From Pseudomonas sichuanensis (lineage in GTDB: Bacteria > Pseudomonadota > Gammaproteobacteria > Pseudomonadales > Pseudomonadaceae), in NCBI RefSeq assembly GCF_003231305.1, contig NZ_QKVM01000050.1:1-47954 (forward strand): 47,954 nucleotides of DNA, read 5' to 3'. The notes beneath the pieces are model-generated. The model was not told the DNA's origin. It did no database searches and saw only the letters and a list, made by a program, of their open reading frames with translations. Below are positions 33,005 to 41,434 of this stretch, piece by piece. Numbering within the stretch: position 1 is the first letter of the stretch; each line of letters starts with the position of its first letter. The translations under genes were made by a program, and so were the position numbers.

Positions 33005-33465
33005 AACCGCCCCTTGATTTCCACCACCAGCTCACGGCAGGCCGCCTCGATCAGGTCCAGGACCTGCTCGAAACCTTCGGCACCGCCGTAATAGGGGTCG
33101 GGCACTTCATCCAGCGCCACGCCATAGCGGCGCAGGAACAGATCCAGCTCGCCCTTGGCATTGTGCGGGCGCAGTGCCTTGAGGTTGGCCAGGTTGCTGT
33201 TGTCCATGGCCAGGATCAGATCGTATTCACCGAAATGCGCCGCCTTGACCTGCTGGGCGCGCTGGCGCGACAGGTCGTAGCCACGCGCCAGCGCGGCCTT
33301 GCAGGTACGGCTGTCGGGGGCCTTGCCCACATGCCAGTCACCAGTGCCGGCAGACGCCACCTGCACCTGCTCAGCCAGGCCTGCGGCCTCCAGCTGGTGG
33401 CGCAACACGCCTTCGGCAGTGGGCGAGCGGCAGATATTGCCGAGGCAGACGAACAAGACGCGCAT
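33001..33465 (-). CDS. Low-molecular-weight protein tyrosine phosphatase
   Basis: Phosphatase of 154 residues with the CX5R active site at the N terminus (VCLGNICRSPTAEG, Cys7 and Arg13) and the general acid Asp in DEVPDPYYGG near residue 122. Relatives dephosphorylate tyrosine kinases of exopolysaccharide synthesis. Here the gene lies in the kdsB-murB operon instead, with a 1 bp overlap to kdsB and 4 bp to murB, so its partner is unknown. Equivalent genes are found at this place in other Pseudomonas. Confidence 0.93.
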   Translation of the reverse strand: MRVLFVCLGNICRSPTAEGVLRHQLEAAGLAEQVQVASAGTGDWHVGKAPDSRTCKAALARGYDLSRQRAQQVKAAHFGEYDLILAMDNSNLANLKALRPHNAKGELDLFLRRYGVALDEVPDPYYGGAEGFEQVLDLIEAACRELVVEIKGRL

Positions 33466-34229
33466 CAGGCCTCCAGCAAGCGCCGCACGCGCTCCAGGTC
33501 TTCAGGGGTATCGACGCCCACCGCCGGGGCTTCGATGGCATCGGCGACGTGGATACGCACGCCATGCCACAGTGCACGCAGCTGCTCCAACGCCTCGGTC
33601 TGCTCGAGCCAGCATGGCCCCCAGCCGACGAAATCCTGGAGAAAACCGACACGGTAGGCGTACATGCCGATATGGCGACGGTACGGCACACCCTCGGGCA
33701 GCACGTCACGCGCCTTGGCAAAGGCATCGCGGGCCCAGGGCAAGGGTGCACGGCTGAAGGTCAGCGCCAGGCCGTGCTTGTCGCTGGTGACCTTGACCGC
33801 GTTGGGGTTGAACACGGTTTCCGGCTCGTGGATCGGCTCGGCCAGCGTCGCGATGCCGGCTTCGGGGTGCGCGGCGAGGTTGGCCGCCACCTGGTCGATG
33901 ATCACCGGCGGGATCAGCGGCTCGTCACCTTGCACGTTGACCACGATGGCATCGGCCGCCAGCCCAAGCAGGGCGGCAACTTCGGCCAGGCGATCGGTGC
34001 CCGACTCGTGGTCGGCGCGGGTCAGCAGCACCTCGGCGCCAAACCCCTGGCAGGCCTCGACGATGCTGGCATCGTCGGTGGCGATGACCACACGTTTGGC
34101 GCCGCTCTTGCGCGCCTGTTCCCACACATGCTGGACCATCGGCTTGCCGGCAATCGCCAGCAGCGGCTTGCCCGGCAGGCGCGTGGAGCGCAGCCGGGCG
34201 GGGATCACCACGGTGAAGTCCAGGCTCAT
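33465..34229 (-). CDS. kdsB: 3-deoxy-manno-octulosonate cytidylyltransferase
   Basis: Activates Kdo as CMP-Kdo for the lipopolysaccharide inner core. The 254-residue nucleotidyltransferase begins MSLDFTVVIPARLRSTRLPGKPL, with the CTP-binding PARxxSxRLPGK motif. It also shows VVIATDDASI, the metal-binding VNVQGDEPLIPP near residue 97, and RHIGMYAYRVGFL near residue 185. The ATG overlaps the end of the ycaR-like gene by 4 bp. Confidence 0.97.
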   Translation of the reverse strand: MSLDFTVVIPARLRSTRLPGKPLLAIAGKPMVQHVWEQARKSGAKRVVIATDDASIVEACQGFGAEVLLTRADHESGTDRLAEVAALLGLAADAIVVNVQGDEPLIPPVIIDQVAANLAAHPEAGIATLAEPIHEPETVFNPNAVKVTSDKHGLALTFSRAPLPWARDAFAKARDVLPEGVPYRRHIGMYAYRVGFLQDFVGWGPCWLEQTEALEQLRALWHGVRIHVADAIEAPAVGVDTPEDLERVRRLLEA

Positions 34230-34411
34230 TTGTCCAAGCGCTCTTCATCGGTCAGGGTGCGCGCTTCGCTTTCCAGCATCACCGGGATGCCGTCGCGGAT
34301 CGGGTAGGCCAGGCCCGCGCCCTTGCTGATCAGCTCGGTCTTGTCGGCGCTGAGCTTGAGCGGGCCCTTGGTGATCGGGCAGGCCAGGATATCGAGCAGT
34401 TTGGTGTCCAT
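34226..34411 (-). CDS. ycaR: Trm112/UPF0434 family protein
   Basis: Small 61-residue protein of the YcaR/Trm112 family, between lpxK and kdsB as in many gammaproteobacteria. It starts MDTKLLDILACPITKGPL and continues LAYPIRDGIPVMLESEAR, both diagnostic. The single CP pair instead of a full zinc knuckle is usual in this branch. Trm112-type relatives activate methyltransferases; the role here is unproven. It lies 40 bp after lpxK and overlaps kdsB by 4 bp. Confidence 0.93.
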   Translation of the reverse strand: MDTKLLDILACPITKGPLKLSADKTELISKGAGLAYPIRDGIPVMLESEARTLTDEERLDK

Positions 34412-34451
34412 GGGGTTTCCTTGAGGCCAGTGGCCGGAAAATGAAAAAGGC

Positions 34452-35456
34452 TCAGGGGCGGCCGGGCAGCAGGCGATCCAGCTGTGCGTCGAACCAGGCG
34501 GCGAAGGCCGCCGAAGGCAGCGCATCGACCGCCAGGTACCACCAGTCGTCGGCAGCGAAGGGCCGGCACTTCACCGCATCCTTCTCGGTCATCACCAGCG
34601 GCAGCGGCGGGCTGAACGACAGCAGCTCACGGCTGTACGGCGCATGGTCGGCGAACGGGTGCGGCAGCGGCTGCCAGTTTAGCCCCTGCAGGGTATTGAA
34701 GAAACGTTGCGGGTTGCCGATGCCGGCCACGGCATGCAGCGCCTGGCCCACAGGAAACAAGTCAAGGCCACGGCGCTCGCCGCTGCGCAGGTTGATCAGC
34801 GCGGTGGGCTGCAGGCTGAACGCGAAGCCTTGCTCACGGTCGGCCACGGCGCCATTGAACAACACCGCGTCGGCCTCGTGCAGGCGCTCGGCCGGCTCGC
34901 GCAGCGGCCCGGCGGGCAGGCAGCGGCGGTTGCCCAGGCCACGGGCGGCGTCGATCAGCACCAGTTCCAGGTCACGGGCCAGGCGATAGTGCTGCATGCC
35001 GTCATCGCAGAGGATCAGGTCGGGCGCATCGCTGGCCAGTAACGCCTGCACGGCGCGGGAACGGTCGGGGTCGATCATCAGCGGCACGCCGGTGCGCTGG
35101 ACGATCAGCAACGGCTCGTCGCCGGCCTGTTCGGCGCTCTGCTCGGCGGCAACGCGCCAGGGGTATTCAGGCGGTTTGGCACCATAACCACGGCTGACCA
35201 CGCCGACCTTGAGCCCACGCTGGCGGCAGTGCTCGATCAGCCAGAGGATCATCGGCGTCTTGCCGGTGCCGCCAACGGTGATGTTGCCCACCACGACCAC
35301 TGGCACCGGAGCCCGGTAGCTGGCGCTCTCGCCACTGAGGAAGCGCGCGCGTTTGCGCATCACCACCCGGCGGTACAGCGCCTCCAGCGGACGCAGCAGG
35401 GCCAGGGCTGGATGACCGTTGTACCAGGCGGCGAGCAGGCGGTCGGCGAAGGCCAT
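34452..35456 (-). CDS. lpxK: Tetraacyldisaccharide 4'-kinase
   Basis: Inner-membrane kinase that phosphorylates the 4' position of the lipid A precursor. The 334-residue product has an N-terminal membrane-binding helix (MAFADRLLAAWYNGHPALALLRPLEALYRRVV). The P-loop VVGNITVGGTGKTP is near residue 55, CDDGMQHYRLARDLEL near residue 145 and VTEKDAVKC near residue 295. ATG 35456 overlaps the exbD stop (ATGA). It belongs to the exbBD-lpxK-ycaR-kdsB-ptpA-murB unit. Confidence 0.96.
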   Translation of the reverse strand: MAFADRLLAAWYNGHPALALLRPLEALYRRVVMRKRARFLSGESASYRAPVPVVVVGNITVGGTGKTPMILWLIEHCRQRGLKVGVVSRGYGAKPPEYPWRVAAEQSAEQAGDEPLLIVQRTGVPLMIDPDRSRAVQALLASDAPDLILCDDGMQHYRLARDLELVLIDAARGLGNRRCLPAGPLREPAERLHEADAVLFNGAVADREQGFAFSLQPTALINLRSGERRGLDLFPVGQALHAVAGIGNPQRFFNTLQGLNWQPLPHPFADHAPYSRELLSFSPPLPLVMTEKDAVKCRPFAADDWWYLAVDALPSAAFAAWFDAQLDRLLPGRP

Positions 35457-35890
35457 CAAGGCTTACCCTGCGCAGCCTCGACGGTGGTCATGCGCAACTT
35501 GCTGAAGCCGAGCTTGCCGGCCGCATCCATTGCGGTGATCACAGCCTGGTGCGGGGTCTTGCCGTCGGCGCTGATCGCCAGCGGCAGGGTGATGTCACCG
35601 CCGGACTCCTTCTCGATCGCCTCGGTCAGGGTGTCCAGGTCGCTCTTGGGCAGCAGGTGGTTGTTCACCGAATACACACCCTCGGCGCTGATGGAGATTT
35701 CCACCAGCTTGCCCTGGTCTGCCGGCGCCTGCTCGGCACTGGAGGCCTCGGGCAGTTCGACACGCAGTTGCGTCTCACGGGTGAAGGTGGTGGTGACCAC
35801 GAAGAACAGCAGCAGCACGAACACCACGTCGATCAACGACGCCAGGTTGATGTCGACGTTCTCGCGCTGACGGTTGCGCCGGAACTTCAC
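35456..35890 (-). CDS. exbD: ExbD/TolR-family protein
   Basis: Partner of the ExbB-like motor protein, forming a proton channel that energises envelope processes. The 144-residue protein has a short cytoplasmic N terminus and one transmembrane helix with the essential Asp in INLASLIDVVFVLLLFF (Asp near residue 21). The periplasmic domain follows. The start is GTG 35890 and overlaps exbB by 4 bp. No TonB gene is near. Linkage to lpxK suggests a role tied to outer-membrane lipid supply, but this is inference. Confidence 0.92.
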   Translation of the reverse strand: MKFRRNRQRENVDINLASLIDVVFVLLLFFVVTTTFTRETQLRVELPEASSAEQAPADQGKLVEISISAEGVYSVNNHLLPKSDLDTLTEAIEKESGGDITLPLAISADGKTPHQAVITAMDAAGKLGFSKLRMTTVEAAQGKP

Positions 35891-36522
35891 ACCTTGCCTC
35901 CGGCCACTTCCACTTCACGGTCGCCCTGCAACACTTCCACCAGTTTGATCGCTTCCTGCTCCATGCCCACCACCAGCTCATCGATGCGGCGCAGCAGGAA
36001 ACGGTGGAAGAACACCGCCGGGATACCGACCATCAGGCCGGCGGCGGTGGTCACCAGCGCCTTGGAAATACCACCGGCGAGCACTGCGGCGTTGGCGGTC
36101 ATCTGCGAGCCCATGAAGGCGCTGAAGATGTCGATCATGCCCAGCACCGTACCCAGCAGGCCGAGCAGCGGGGCCATGGCGGCAATGGTGCCGAGGGTGC
36201 TGATGTAGCGCTCCAGCTCGTGGATGACCCGCGAGGCGGCTTCCTCGATGCACTCTTTCATGATCTCGCGGCCATGGCGCGAGTTGGCCAGGCCGGCAGC
36301 GAGGATCTCGCCCAGCGGCGAGTCGGCGCGCAGGGCCTTGAGCTTGTCACTGGTGAGTTGCTTGTCCTTGATCCACATCCACACCTGGCCCAGCAGGTGC
36401 GGTGGGGTGACACGGCTGGCGCGCAGGGTCCACAGGCGCTCGACGACGATTGCCATGGCAACGATGGAACTCAGGATGATCGGCAGCATCATCCAGCCAC
36501 CGGACTTGACCAATTCCCACAC
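35887..36522 (-). CDS. exbB: ExbB/TolQ-family proton channel protein
   Basis: Inner-membrane motor component of 211 residues with three transmembrane helices (about residues 10-30, 115-140 and 150-180). It has the typical ISTLGTIAAMAPLLGLLGTVLGMI and ALVTTAAGLMVGIPAVFFH motifs. I start at GTG 36522 because the GAGGGG site lies 9 bp before it. An ATG three codons upstream (36531) touches that site and is less likely. It is the first gene of the lipid A/murB operon. Confidence 0.9.
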   Translation of the reverse strand: MWELVKSGGWMMLPIILSSIVAMAIVVERLWTLRASRVTPPHLLGQVWMWIKDKQLTSDKLKALRADSPLGEILAAGLANSRHGREIMKECIEEAASRVIHELERYISTLGTIAAMAPLLGLLGTVLGMIDIFSAFMGSQMTANAAVLAGGISKALVTTAAGLMVGIPAVFFHRFLLRRIDELVVGMEQEAIKLVEVLQGDREVEVAGGKV

Positions 36523-36630
36523 AGTAAGCATCCCCTCGGAAAAAGGCCGCCACTCTACCATACGCACGCGGGCGGCTCATCTGCCGGAGGTCAGGGAAAT
36601 CGCAGGGTTCGTCTTGGAACTTGCGGTGTG

Positions 36631-36670
36631 GCGCAAATCGAGCGCCGCGCGGGCGGCGCTCGATTTGTGC
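36631..36670. repeat. Long perfect hairpin between comEC and exbB
   Basis: Two 18-nt arms with one mismatch (G opposite T) around a 4-nt loop: GCGCAAATCGAGCGCCGC and its complement. It has no T-run. It lies downstream of comEC and 109 bp upstream of the exbB start. It may be a dispersed palindromic element or a transcript end. Confidence 0.75.
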
Positions 36671-36716
36671 CCCTCCACAACACCCAAGGCCTGCACCCCA
36701 GACATCCAGCAAATGT

Positions 36717-38936
36717 TCATTCCTGATCGCGCCAGAACCTGCGCTGCCCCCGCTCCCCCTCCACCCCACCATGACTCCCTAACCGCAACCGCAGTGCGCC
36801 CTCCAAGGCCGTGTCATGAATGCTCATCCCCTGCCGCAAATAGCGCTCGATCACCTGCGCATGAGGGTGCCCGAACCCATTGTGCCGCCCGCGCGATATC
36901 AACACCCCGCGTGGGGCCATGGCCCTGATGAGCGCCTCGCCGGACGACGTGCGGCTGCCATGGTGCGGCGACTGCAGCCAGTCGATGCGCGGATCGCCCG
37001 TCGCGGCCAGCCAGGCCCGCTCGGCGCCGGCCTCCATGTCGCCTGCCAGCAGCAGCCGCTCGCCATTGGCCTCGACCCGCAGCACACAGGACCGCTCGTT
37101 GCTATTGGGCCCGGCCGGCCAGTGCCAGAGCTCGAAATCGACACCATCCCATTGCCAGCGCTCGCCACTCTTGCAGGGTTGGCCGTGCAAGCCTGCCTGC
37201 AACGCCGTCGCTTCGCCGGCAACCACCTGCTTCACCGGCAACCCGCGCTGAATGGCCCCGGCGCCCCCGGCATGGTCGGCATGGGCATGGCTGATCAGCA
37301 TCAGGTCCAACTGTCGCACCCCGAGCTTGCGCAAGGTCGGCAGCACCACGCTTTCGCCCAGGTCGCTCTCCCCCATCGCGGGGCCGGCGTCATACAACAG
37401 GCTGTGCTGGCGAGTGCGCAGCAACACCGCCAACCCTTGGCCAACGTCCAGCTGCCAGACTTCGACCTGGCCATGCGGCACCTGCTCGCGTGGCGCCCAC
37501 AGGGCCAGCAACAAGACCGCACCCGGCGCACGCAAGGGCACGCCCCGGGGCAACAGCACCAGCAACGCGCCAAGCCCCAACAGCAGCCCGGCCCACAGCG
37601 GCGGCGGCTCGGCAATCCACGCCGGCACAAGCCCTGCCACCTGGGCAAGCCAGCCAAACAGGCCGTGCAGCGAAACACCCGCCAGCCACAACAGCCCCTC
37701 CCCCAGCCAGGGCAGCGGCAACAGCGCGGTACCGAGCAAGGCCAAGGGCAGCACCGCCAGGCTCAGCCACGGCACCGCCAGCAGGTTGGCCAGCGGCGCC
37801 GTAAGGCTGATCGGCAGGCCCAGCGCCAGCAGCACCGGCAGCAGGCCCACGGCTATCACCCATTGCGCCCGCGTCCAGGCCTGCCATGGCCGCCAGGCGC
37901 CCAGCCGGGCAGAAAAACACAGCGCCAGCACCGCCACGGCGGCGAACGACAGCCAGAAGCCCGGCAACAGGCTGGCCAGCGGCTCGACCAGCAACACCCC
38001 CAGCAGCGCCAGCAACAAGGGCAGCCCCACGCCCAGCTGGCGAAAGCGCAGGCGCCACAGCAGTACCACCGCCAGCATCAGGCAGGCACGCTGTACCGGC
38101 ACGCCAAAACCCGCCAGCCAGCCGTACAGCAGCGCCGCACCCATGGCCAGGCCGCAGGCCCAGGGCAGCCAAGGCAGGCGTCGCGGCCAGCCGCCCAAGC
38201 GGGCCAGCCCGGCCACCGCACCATAGACCAACCCGGCCAGCAGCCCGATATGCTGCCCGGAGATCACCAGCAGATGGACCGTGCCGGTGGCTTGCAGGGC
38301 CTGCCAGTCCTGGCGCGCCAGCCCCGCGCCATCGCCCAGCACCAGCGCCGCCAGGGCCGCTTCGCGCCCATGGGCATCGACCGCCAGCAACCGTTGACGG
38401 ATGCTGTCGCGCCAGTCGTGGGCAGGAGCGCCCAGCCGCTCACCCGCCTTGACCGTGCCGGTCGCGCCGACCCGCCGTGCCAGCAGGGTCGCCTCGCGGT
38501 CCGGGCCATGGGGGTTGAGCAGCCCATGCGGGCGGCGCAGATTGACCGCCAGCCGCCAGTGCTCCCCGGCGCGCAATGCGGGGCCATCGAACCAGCTCAG
38601 CTGTAACCGCTGCGGCAACTCGGCGCGACGCGAACGGGCCTGCTCCAGCTCGAAGCGCACACCGTGCCCGGTGCGCGCCGGCAGGCCGACCACCCGCCCC
38701 TCCAGCCACAAGGTGCGCCCGTCCAGTGCCACGGCCAGCCGATCTTCCAGTGCCTGCTGCGCCGACCAGCACGCCCAGCAAAGCCCCAACAGGTAACAGC
38801 CAAGCGGCCAGCCCCGCGCACGCAGGCAGGCCAGCCCCAGCAATGACAGTGCAAGCAACCACCCGACCGGTGGCAGAGCAGGCAGAAAGCGCAGGCTCAA
38901 CAGCCCGAGCACGAGCGCAAGCATCCCTGTGCGCAT
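36717..38936 (-). CDS. comEC: DNA internalization-related competence protein ComEC/Rec2
   Basis: Inner-membrane channel for single-stranded DNA uptake. The 739-residue protein has N-terminal helices and an OB-like domain (about residues 60-160). The multi-span Competence domain follows (about residues 200-480, with the conserved LLVISGQHIGLLAGLVYG). The C-terminal metallo-beta-lactamase-like domain carries the metal motif ISHAHADHAGGAGAI near residue 550 and SPHHGSRTSS near residue 680. All metal-site residues look intact. It is divergent from the DUF2062 gene. Natural competence in this group is not well established, so activity is open. Confidence 0.94.
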   Translation of the reverse strand: MRTGMLALVLGLLSLRFLPALPPVGWLLALSLLGLACLRARGWPLGCYLLGLCWACWSAQQALEDRLAVALDGRTLWLEGRVVGLPARTGHGVRFELEQARSRRAELPQRLQLSWFDGPALRAGEHWRLAVNLRRPHGLLNPHGPDREATLLARRVGATGTVKAGERLGAPAHDWRDSIRQRLLAVDAHGREAALAALVLGDGAGLARQDWQALQATGTVHLLVISGQHIGLLAGLVYGAVAGLARLGGWPRRLPWLPWACGLAMGAALLYGWLAGFGVPVQRACLMLAVVLLWRLRFRQLGVGLPLLLALLGVLLVEPLASLLPGFWLSFAAVAVLALCFSARLGAWRPWQAWTRAQWVIAVGLLPVLLALGLPISLTAPLANLLAVPWLSLAVLPLALLGTALLPLPWLGEGLLWLAGVSLHGLFGWLAQVAGLVPAWIAEPPPLWAGLLLGLGALLVLLPRGVPLRAPGAVLLLALWAPREQVPHGQVEVWQLDVGQGLAVLLRTRQHSLLYDAGPAMGESDLGESVVLPTLRKLGVRQLDLMLISHAHADHAGGAGAIQRGLPVKQVVAGEATALQAGLHGQPCKSGERWQWDGVDFELWHWPAGPNSNERSCVLRVEANGERLLLAGDMEAGAERAWLAATGDPRIDWLQSPHHGSRTSSGEALIRAMAPRGVLISRGRHNGFGHPHAQVIERYLRQGMSIHDTALEGALRLRLGSHGGVEGERGQRRFWRDQE

Positions 38937-39080
38937 GAGATAGAGCTCCAGAAGCGAAAAACGCCCCTGAGGCTTAGCCGATCAAGAGGGAAATCTTGCT
39001 AAACAATTGTCACAAACTCTGAACGAGGCTGCGATTCAATCAAGGCATACTGACGCCCTTCGACCCCGCCGGGAGCCCAC

Positions 39081-39707
39081 ATGCCGCGCCGTCTGTTCAA
39101 ACGCTACATGCCGGACCCGACCAGCATCCGGGAACACAAGTCGTTACGCTTTTTCGGCAAGCTGCTCCACGACCCCAACCTCTGGCACCTCAACCGCCAC
39201 TCGGTGGCGCGGGCCATGGGTGTCGGGCTGTTCGCGGCCTTGATCCCCATCCCCATGCAGATGCTGCTGGCTGCCGCCCTGGCGATCCCGGTACGCGGCA
39301 ACCTGCCCATCGCGGTGAGCCTGGTGTGGCTGACCAACCCGCTGACCATGCCGCCGGTGTTCTTCGTCACCTACATGACCGGCGCCTGGCTGATGCAGGT
39401 ACCGCCGCGCACGCTGCCCGAGGAAATCACCGTCGACTGGGTCACCGACCAACTCGCAACGCTCTGGCAACCCTTCCTGCTGGGCTCGGTGGTGTGCGGG
39501 GTGGTGCTTGGCGTACTCGCCTACTTCACCACCCAGTTCTACTGGCGCTGGTGGGTGGGCCGGCAGTGGCGCCGGCGCCAGTGCCGCTGCCTACGCCCGC
39601 ATGCCGCGGCCGCTGACCAGCAAGCGGATGCACAGCAGGTAGAGCAGCGCGGTAGCCACCAGCATGAAGGTGATCGCGGTGCCAATGCTGATGTCCGACA
39701 CCCCTAG
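39081..39707 (+). CDS. DUF2062 membrane protein with an extended C terminus
   Basis: Small integral membrane protein of the DUF2062 family, function unknown. The 208-residue frame starts MPRRLFKRYMPDPTSIREHKSLRFFG and has three hydrophobic segments between residues 50 and 165 (LPIAVSLVWLTNPLTMPPVFFVTYMTG is diagnostic). The family part ends near residue 170 in a Trp/Arg-rich stretch. The last 38 or so residues (rich in Gln, His, Ala) are read antisense through the end of the permease gene and look like run-on sequence. A frameshift or a lost stop near 39585 would explain it. Confidence 0.85.
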   Translation: MPRRLFKRYMPDPTSIREHKSLRFFGKLLHDPNLWHLNRHSVARAMGVGLFAALIPIPMQMLLAAALAIPVRGNLPIAVSLVWLTNPLTMPPVFFVTYMTGAWLMQVPPRTLPEEITVDWVTDQLATLWQPFLLGSVVCGVVLGVLAYFTTQFYWRWWVGRQWRRRQCRCLRPHAAAADQQADAQQVEQRGSHQHEGDRGANADVRHP

Positions 39708-40370
39708 GATGCCGTAGCGGAACGAGTTGACCATGTGCAGCACCGGGTTGGCCAACGACACGGTCTGCCAGAACGGCGGCAGCAGGGTGATCGAGTAGAA
39801 CACCCCACCCAGGTAGGTCAGCGGCGTCAACACGAAGGTCGGGATGATCGAGATATCGTCGAAATTGCGTGCGAACACCGCGTTGACGAAGCCCAGCAGC
39901 GAGAAGATGGTCGCGGTCAGCAACACCACGGCCACGGTCACGCCCAGGTGATGCACCTGCAGGTGGGTGAAGAACAGCGACAGGATCGTGACGATCACCC
40001 CCACCGCCAAGCCACGCAGCACACCGCCCAATACGTAGCCGACCAGGATGATGTGCGGCGACACCGGCGACACCATCAGCTCTTCGATGGAGCGCTGGAA
40101 CTTGCTGCCGAAGAAGCTCGACACCACGTTGCCGTACGAGTTGGTGATCACCGACATCATGATCAGCCCCGGCACGATGTACTCCATGTAGGTGAAGCCA
40201 CCCATGTCGCCGATCTGCCGGCCAATCAGGTTGCCGAAGATCACGAAGTACAACACCATGGTGATCGCCGGCGGCAGCAGGGTCTGCGGCCAGATACGCA
40301 AGAAACGCCGCACTTCGCGGTAGACGATGGTGTTCAGGGCCACCCAGTTGGTGCGCAGCTCCACACTCAT
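39591..40370 (-). CDS. yadH: ABC-2 type transporter permease (YadH-like)
   Basis: Inner-membrane exporter subunit of 259 residues with six predicted helices. It begins MSVELRTNWVALNTIVYREVRRFLRIWPQTLLPPAIT and contains the family's MEYIVPGLIMMSVI and SPVSPHIILVGYVLGGVLRGL. It pairs with the ATPase gene, whose stop overlaps this ATG (ATGA). The substrate is unknown. Its 3' end overlaps the convergent DUF2062 frame by 117 bp. Confidence 0.93.
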   Translation of the reverse strand: MSVELRTNWVALNTIVYREVRRFLRIWPQTLLPPAITMVLYFVIFGNLIGRQIGDMGGFTYMEYIVPGLIMMSVITNSYGNVVSSFFGSKFQRSIEELMVSPVSPHIILVGYVLGGVLRGLAVGVIVTILSLFFTHLQVHHLGVTVAVVLLTATIFSLLGFVNAVFARNFDDISIIPTFVLTPLTYLGGVFYSITLLPPFWQTVSLANPVLHMVNSFRYGILGVSDISIGTAITFMLVATALLYLLCIRLLVSGRGMRA

Positions 40371-41299
40371 ACGGCCACCTTCGACAGGTTTTTTTCCACC
40401 AGGGACACGAACAGCTCCTCGAGTCGGTTGGTCTTGTTGCGCAGGCTCTGCACCTCGATGTTCTTCAGCGCCAGCTGGCCGAACAGCGCGGTGATGCCGA
40501 TCTCTTTCTCCACCTGCACTTCCAGGGTGTGCGGGGTGATCAGCCGGCACGGGTAGCCCTGCAGCTCAGGCGCAGCGGGCAAGTCGTGCCTAAGGTCGAG
40601 CACGAAGGTCTCGACATGCAGCTTGCCCAGCAGTTGGCGCATGCTGGTGTTCTCGACGATGGTGCCGTGGTCGATGATGCCGATGTTGCGGCACAGCTGC
40701 TCGGCCTCTTCGAGGTAGTGGGTGGTGAGGATGATGGTGATGCCCTTCTGGTTGAGCTCGGTGAGGAAGCTCCACATCGAACGGCGCAGCTCGATGTCCA
40801 CCCCCGCGGTCGGCTCGTCGAGGATCAGCAGGCGCGGCTCGTGGATCAGCGCCCGGGCGATCATCAGGCGGCGCTTCATGCCCCCGGACAGCGAGCGCGA
40901 CTGCACGTCACGCTTGTCCCACAGCCCCAGTTGGGTCAGATACTGCTCGGCACGCTCCTTGGCCAGCTTCGGCGGGATACCGTAGTAGCCCGCTTGCGTG
41001 ACGACGATGTCGAACGTCTTCTCGAACTGGTTGAAGTTGAACTCCTGGGGCACCACACCCAGGCAGCGCTTGAGCGCAGCCGGCTCGCGGTCCAGGTCGT
41101 GGCCGAACACGTTGACCGTGCCGCTGGTCTTGTTCACCAGGGTGGAGAGGATGCCGATGGTGGTGGACTTGCCGGCGCCATTGGGGCCCAGCAAGGCGAA
41201 GAAGTCGCCTTCGGCAACGTCCAGGTCGATGCCCTTGAGGGCCTGGAAGCCGTTGCCGTAGGTCTTGGTCAGCTGTCGGATGGACAGGGCGGAACTCAT
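40367..41299 (-). CDS. yadG: ABC transporter ATPase (YadG-like)
   Basis: ATP-binding subunit of an ABC-2 exporter, 310 residues. It has Walker A GPNGAGKSTT near residue 38, the signature LSGGMKRRL near residue 140, Walker B LLILDEPTAGVD near residue 158, and the H-loop TTHYLEEAEQL near residue 195. The C-terminal 80 residues form the extra domain of the YadG/CcmA-type branch. A Fur-like box lies 113 bp upstream, so iron control is possible. It is the first gene of a two-gene operon with the permease. Confidence 0.94.
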   Translation of the reverse strand: MSSALSIRQLTKTYGNGFQALKGIDLDVAEGDFFALLGPNGAGKSTTIGILSTLVNKTSGTVNVFGHDLDREPAALKRCLGVVPQEFNFNQFEKTFDIVVTQAGYYGIPPKLAKERAEQYLTQLGLWDKRDVQSRSLSGGMKRRLMIARALIHEPRLLILDEPTAGVDIELRRSMWSFLTELNQKGITIILTTHYLEEAEQLCRNIGIIDHGTIVENTSMRQLLGKLHVETFVLDLRHDLPAAPELQGYPCRLITPHTLEVQVEKEIGITALFGQLALKNIEVQSLRNKTNRLEELFVSLVEKNLSKVAV

Positions 41300-41411
41300 A
41301 GCGGGTCACGTACCGGATAAAGAATGGTTCAGGACACGCCAGGCAAAGTCACTGGCGCAGTGAGTGCGGCCATGGTGCAAGGGCCGGCCGCACAAGTACA
41401 GTCACATCTAT

Positions 41412-41426
41412 TGATAATGACTATCG
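41412..41426. promoter_or_regulatory. Fur-like box
   Basis: TGATAATGACTATCG matches the 7-1-7 Fur site (TGATAAT-N-ATTATCA) at 12 of 14 positions. It lies between the end of the GST gene and the ABC exporter start, 113 bp from the latter. Confidence 0.5.
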
Positions 41427-41434
41427 AAGTGGCG

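Noticed and set aside
37886..38452. Frames on the plus strand rich in Pro/Ala/Arg inside comEC
   Set aside because: Typical shadow of a GC-rich membrane protein gene.
36816..38606. Open frame of 596 codons antisense to comEC
   Set aside because: Gln/Pro/Arg-rich low-complexity product; ComEC on the minus strand is complete.
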